A stretch of 10,043 nucleotides of DNA, taken from Desulfuromusa sp. GTDB lineage: Bacteria > Desulfobacterota > Desulfuromonadia > Desulfuromonadales > Geopsychrobacteraceae. Where the stretch lies: positions 1 through 10,043 of the forward strand of contig JAOZMV010000031.1 of the NCBI GenBank assembly GCA_029934095.1, written 5' to 3'. The first letter of the stretch is position 1. Each line of letters starts with the position of its first letter. The notes beneath the pieces were generated by a model. That model was not told the DNA's origin. It did not search any database and worked only from the letters and a program-made list of their open reading frames with translations. Shown piece after piece: positions 6,369-10,043 of this stretch. The position numbers were made by a program, and so were the translations under genes.

Positions 6369-8203
6369 AATATGTCAGTCTGAAAAATCGCTTGATATTC
6401 GGCTTTTTTATTATCTGCTCAGTGATTACTCTGGGAATTTCAATTTATCAGATCAGTCGGCTGCAACAGCGTGAATATGAACTGCTCCAGCATGAAATTT
6501 CCAGTTTTGAACAGAGTGCCCTGCCGAGTATTCGTGAAGCGGTTTGGAACTATGACTGGACCATGGTAGAAACCATCGCCACCAGTCAGGTGAATCCGCT
6601 GCTGAGCTATATCGAAATCTGCGATATGGAAATGAGTCAGTGCAGCAACAGTGGTATCGCGGGGCAAGGGCCATACCAGGAACATCATCATGAAATCTAT
6701 TATCAGCTGTCCACATTTGGGGATCCCCTGCAAATTGGTACAACCTACTTACAGTTACACTATCAAACCTTCAGCCAGCTGTTTAATCGCTATATATTTT
6801 CGGAGTTTCTGGTCAACGGTCTGGGGGTTTTTGGTGTCGCCATATGTATTTTCTTATTGTTTCATCTGGGAGTTATCAGACGGCTGATTCGCATTGCCAA
6901 TTATACCGGTGATATTGATCTGGCAGAAGTGGAGCACCTTGAGCCACTTGATTTTCAACAATCTGGTTCTGTCAAGGATGAAGTTGATCAATTAGCTGAT
7001 TCGATCGATGGTTTGGTCGGGCGAATCAAAGAGGAATTCAGCCGCCGCAAACAGTTGGAACAACAGTTGAATCATGCTCAGAAAATGGAAGCTCTCGGCA
7101 CCCTTGCCGGGGGTATTGCTCACGATTTTAATAATATTCTTGCTGCTATTCTCGGCTATGTTCAGCTCTGTTATGACTCTGCTGAAGAAGAATCAAAGCT
7201 GCAGTATCGTCTGGAGCAGGTTCTTATCGCCGGTGAACGGGCTACGTCCCTCATCGCTCAAATTTTAGTTTTCAGTCGCAAGTCTGAAGATCTTACGCAG
7301 AAGGTTGCACTGGCAGAAGTGATCACCGAGGCTCTTGATCTGGTTCATGCTTCCCTGCCAGGAAATGTCACTATTGAGACTTCCCTGGATAAGAGCCTTT
7401 GGATTGTTGGTGACAGCAGTCAATTACATCAAGTGATAGTGAACCTTTCTATGAATTCTGGCTATGAACTGGCGGAGCAGGGGGGGGTGATCAGAGTTGG
7501 ATTAATCTCCCAGAAGTTAACAGCGCAGCAGGCAGAACCACTGGGACTGGATGGTGGGAATTTTGTTTGTTTGACTTTCTGTGACGATGGATCCGGAATT
7601 GCGGATGAGATCCGTGAGCAGGTTTTTGACCCATTTTTCACCACCAAAAAAACCGGCCAAGGGACCGGAATGGGATTAGCGGTGGTGCATGGAATTGTAA
7701 AATTTCATGGGGGAACAATTATTCTGGAACCAAAGGTGGGGCAAGGCACCTGTTTTACCCTTTATTTCCCACAAGTCCCCGCAGCAGAAACAGTTGAGAT
7801 AGAGCAGCAGAAGGCCTCTGCAACTATATTGCGAGGTCGTGAACATATTTTTCTGGTGGATGATGAGCCTGTGGTTATTGCCATGGCGCAAGAGATGTTG
7901 CAATCACTGGGATACAAGGTGAGTGTTTGTCTTAATCCACACGCTGCTTTGCAGCAACTGCTGGAAGCTGACGACATTGATCTTTTATTGACTGATTTGA
8001 CGATGCCGGAGATGACCGGAATTGAGCTTGCAGAAAAACTGAAACAACAGAAACCCGATATCCCGATTATCCTCTACTCAGGATACCTTGATTTACTGCA
8101 AAAATCTGAACTGCAAAACGGTGCAATCAATCAACTCTTATATAAACCGTTTACGGTTGAGGAATTATCCCATGCTGTGCGGCAGGCTCTAGCAGGCTAT
8201 TGA
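6365..8203 (+). CDS. Membrane-bound hybrid sensor histidine kinase with C-terminal receiver
   Basis: This is a 612-residue sensor kinase of the inner membrane. One hydrophobic helix (about residues 10-28) and a second (about 148-168) flank a periplasmic region of roughly 120 residues. That region contains [11 protein letters not shown], a pattern common in small extracellular sensors of kinases and cyclases, but no named ligand domain is recognised. Residues 170-225 look like a divergent HAMP linker ([13 protein letters not shown]). The HisKA H-box has phosphoacceptor His253 in [11 protein letters not shown]. The ATPase domain shows NLSMN (360-364), DDGSGI (407-412) and GTGMGLA (433-439). The receiver at about 494-610 has the acidic pair Asp499/Asp500, phosphoacceptor Asp544 in [10 protein letters not shown], Ser572 and Lys594 in YKPF. 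All catalytic residues are present. There is no output domain and no partner regulator in the window, so the phosphate probably goes to an unlinked protein. The last codons lie inside a repeat element. Confidence 0.95.
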   Translation: MKYVSLKNRLIFGFFIICSVITLGISIYQISRLQQREYELLQHEISSFEQSALPSIREAVWNYDWTMVETIATSQVNPLLSYIEICDMEMSQCSNSGIAGQGPYQEHHHEIYYQLSTFGDPLQIGTTYLQLHYQTFSQLFNRYIFSEFLVNGLGVFGVAICIFLLFHLGVIRRLIRIANYTGDIDLAEVEHLEPLDFQQSGSVKDEVDQLADSIDGLVGRIKEEFSRRKQLEQQLNHAQKMEALGTLAGGIAHDFNNILAAILGYVQLCYDSAEEESKLQYRLEQVLIAGERATSLIAQILVFSRKSEDLTQKVALAEVITEALDLVHASLPGNVTIETSLDKSLWIVGDSSQLHQVIVNLSMNSGYELAEQGGVIRVGLISQKLTAQQAEPLGLDGGNFVCLTFCDDGSGIADEIREQVFDPFFTTKKTGQGTGMGLAVVHGIVKFHGGTIILEPKVGQGTCFTLYFPQVPAAETVEIEQQKASATILRGREHIFLVDDEPVVIAMAQEMLQSLGYKVSVCLNPHAALQQLLEADDIDLLLTDLTMPEMTGIELAEKLKQQKPDIPIILYSGYLDLLQKSELQNGAINQLLYKPFTVEELSHAVRQALAGY

Positions 8204-8332
8204 AAAACTATCTGCGTTGCGATTGCTGTGTTGAAAATTGTCTCAAAATGCTCATTTACTGGGTGTAAACTGCGCTTTTTCGACAATTTTCGCCTTGCAC
8301 TCGCTGCCTCGAAAACGTTTTTCAACACCCTG
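8193..8332. repeat. Nested inverted-repeat element in the convergent gap
   Basis: The outer 16-base ends (8193-8208 and 8317-8332) are inverted copies with two mismatches, built around GAAAAAC and GTTTTTC. A second inverted pair lies inside: GAAAATTGTC (8233-8242) and GACAATTTTC (8282-8291). The whole is about 140 bases, non-coding, and resembles short palindromic repeats seen in Desulfuromonadales genomes (recognised from memory, not searched). It fills most of the 151-base gap between the kinase and the convergent ettA. The kinase TGA (8201-8203) lies in its left end. The remaining 22 bases before the ettA stop show nothing clear. The structure could act as a two-way terminator, but no hairpin with a clean T-tract is seen. 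Confidence 0.7.
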
Positions 8333-8354
8333 TCTGAGGGGCAAATCCAGCGGT

Positions 8355-10031
8355 TTATTGTCGGGTCAGAGAACGATATCTGATCCGATGTGGCTGGTCA
8401 GCATCCCGCCCGAGCCTGCGTTTACGATCCGCTTCGTATTCCGAATAGTTCCCCTCAAACCAGATGACTTGAGAATCTCCTTCAAAGGCCATAATGTGGG
8501 TGGCAATGCGATCAAGAAACCAGCGGTCGTGACTGATCACCACGGCACATCCACCGAAGTTTTCCAGCCCCTCTTCCAGGGCCCGCAGAGTGTTGACATC
8601 CAGATCATTGGTTGGTTCATCCAGGAGTAGAACATTGGCTTCTTCGCGTAACATTTTTGCCAGGTGGACCCGATTACGCTCCCCACCGGAAAGCACTCCG
8701 ACTTTTTTTTGCTGATCGCTACCCGAAAAATTGAACCGGGCAACATAGGCCCTGGAATTGACCGATTGTCCACCGACCTGGAGTGTGTCCTGCCCGCCGG
8801 TCACCTCTTCCCAGATAGTTTTATCGTTATTCAGTTCGCGTCCCTGATCGACATAGCCAAGCTGGACAGTTTCTCCAACCTTGAAACTGCCGCTATCAGC
8901 TTGTTCCTTGCCAATAATCATATTGAATAAAGTTGATTTTCCCGCCCCATTTGCTCCGATGACGCCGACAATGCCACCGGCGGGAAGGTTGAAACTGAAG
9001 TTTTCAATCAATAGCCGTTGGTCAAACCCTTTGCTGATGTCCTGAGCCTCGACAACCACTCCCCCTAACCGGGGGCCCGGGGGGATGTAAAGTTCAAGGG
9101 TTTTCTCTTTTTCCAACCCGGCATTGCCGAGGAGTTGCTCGTAAGAATTGATTCTTGCCTGGGATTTGGCATGTCGCCCCTTCGGTGACATGCGGATCCA
9201 TTCCAGTTCACGTTGCAGGGTTTGTTGACGTTTGCTTTCCGATTTTTCTTCTTTTCGCAGCCGTTCCTGTTTCTGCTCCAGCCAACTGGAATAGTTTCCT
9301 TTCCATGGAATCCCGTGTCCCCGGTCGAGTTCGAGAATCCAACCGGCGACATTATCGAGAAAATAACGGTCGTGAGTGACGGCGATAACCGTTCCCGGAT
9401 AACGCTGTAAATGTTGTTCCAGCCAGGCGACTGTTTCGGCATCCAGATGGTTGGTTGGCTCATCCAGAAGGAGAATGTCAGGTTTCTGCAGCAAAAGGCG
9501 ACACAGTGCGACGCGGCGTTTTTCTCCTCCGGATAACACTTTAATTGATGTTTCAGGGGGGGGACAACGTAGCGCTTCTTCAGCTAGTTCCAGTCGGGAG
9601 TCAAGCTCCCAGGCGTCGGCGGCATCCAGCTTGTCCTGCACTTCTGCCTGGCGTACCAGGAGCTTATCCATGTCACAATCGGGGTCGGCAAAGGCGTTGT
9701 TGATCTCCTCAAATTCCGCCAGCAGATCAACGATCTCCTGCACCCCTTCTTTGACTGTTTCGCGGACAGTTTTATCCTCATTCAGCTGCGGTTCCTGCTC
9801 CAGATAGCCGACACTATAGCCATCAGATAATACTGCTTCGCCGTTAAATTCTTTATCAACCCCCGCCATGATCCGCAACAGAGTCGATTTTCCTGAGCCG
9901 TTGAGCCCCAGTACGCCAATTTTGGCGCCGTAGAAATAGGAGAGGGAAATATCTTTGATGATTGGCTGCTTATTATAGCTTTTGCTGACCCGCATCATTG
10001 AATAGATGATTTTTTTTGTATCTTCACTCAT
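8355..10031 (-). CDS. ettA: ABC-F translation factor EttA (energy-dependent translational throttle)
   Basis: At 558 residues it is close to E. coli EttA (555) and matches it along its whole length. EttA binds the ribosomal E site and gates entry into elongation according to the ATP/ADP level. Two ABC cassettes are present. The first has Walker A GLNGSGKST (42-50), signature LSGGE (166-170) and Walker B ILLLDEP with Glu191. The second has GANGAGKST (359-367), LSGGE (448-452) and LLLDEP with Glu472. The subtype-defining parts are seen: a short arm insert after the first Q-loop (about 95-140) and the linker (about 243-322) with WIRMSPKGRHAKSQAR, which contacts P-site tRNA. There are no membrane segments, as expected for a cytosolic ABC-F protein. 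The ATG at 10029-10031 has AGGG about seven bases upstream; the promoter lies beyond the window. The gene is convergent with the kinase. It could be mistaken for Uup or an antibiotic-resistance ABC-F, but the N-terminus and linker fit EttA. Confidence 0.96.
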   Translation of the reverse strand: MSEDTKKIIYSMMRVSKSYNKQPIIKDISLSYFYGAKIGVLGLNGSGKSTLLRIMAGVDKEFNGEAVLSDGYSVGYLEQEPQLNEDKTVRETVKEGVQEIVDLLAEFEEINNAFADPDCDMDKLLVRQAEVQDKLDAADAWELDSRLELAEEALRCPPPETSIKVLSGGEKRRVALCRLLLQKPDILLLDEPTNHLDAETVAWLEQHLQRYPGTVIAVTHDRYFLDNVAGWILELDRGHGIPWKGNYSSWLEQKQERLRKEEKSESKRQQTLQRELEWIRMSPKGRHAKSQARINSYEQLLGNAGLEKEKTLELYIPPGPRLGGVVVEAQDISKGFDQRLLIENFSFNLPAGGIVGVIGANGAGKSTLFNMIIGKEQADSGSFKVGETVQLGYVDQGRELNNDKTIWEEVTGGQDTLQVGGQSVNSRAYVARFNFSGSDQQKKVGVLSGGERNRVHLAKMLREEANVLLLDEPTNDLDVNTLRALEEGLENFGGCAVVISHDRWFLDRIATHIMAFEGDSQVIWFEGNYSEYEADRKRRLGRDADQPHRIRYRSLTRQ

Positions 10032-10043
10032 GGATTGCCCTTT

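Noticed and set aside
8238..8630. 130-codon plus-strand frame across the ettA 3' end
   Set aside because: It starts in the repeat element and runs antisense over the conserved end of EttA; it has no ribosome site and no family resemblance.
1..10043. CRISPR array, tRNA/rRNA, prophage, toxin-antitoxin or defence system
   Set aside because: No direct-repeat array with spacers, no cloverleaf-like segment, and every long frame is explained by a housekeeping or signalling gene.

Overview
The window is an ordinary chromosomal stretch from a Gram-negative bacterium. It holds five complete protein genes and the tail of a sixth, densely packed, with even codon use and a base composition judged by eye to be near 50% GC. 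The palindromic intergenic repeats and the AHDFNN-type hybrid histidine kinase suggest a Desulfuromonadales-like (former Deltaproteobacteria) organism. This is inference from style, not a database match. No phage, plasmid, IS transposase, CRISPR, tRNA or rRNA signal was seen.

Layout on the plus strand: (1) the C-terminal end of a Ca2+-type P-type ATPase (1-512); (2) an M16C metalloprotease of the presequence-protease family (623-3574); (3) rlmKL, the fused 23S rRNA methyltransferase (3674-5827); (4) a HIT-family protein (5902-6324); (5) a membrane-bound hybrid histidine kinase with a C-terminal receiver (6365-8203). On the minus strand, convergent with these, is ettA, an ABC-F translation factor (8355-10031).

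The gaps hold the least ordinary material. Two short perfect-ended palindromes (530-608 and 3587-3654) share the termini GTAGGGGCG...CGCCCCTAC but have different cores. Each ends 14-19 bases before the start codon of the next gene. The second also looks like an intrinsic terminator for the protease gene. A third, unrelated inverted-repeat element (8193-8332) fills the convergent gap and appears to supply the last codons and the stop of the kinase gene. A 15-codon mini-ORF (6321-6368) bridges the HIT gene and the kinase by ATGA overlaps at both ends, which suggests translational coupling.

Functionally, RlmKL and EttA both act on the ribosome and M16C degrades peptides. The kinase and ATPase are membrane proteins, and nothing visible ties the set into one pathway. 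No new multi-gene system is evident. The repeats and the coupling ORF are the items most worth a second look.
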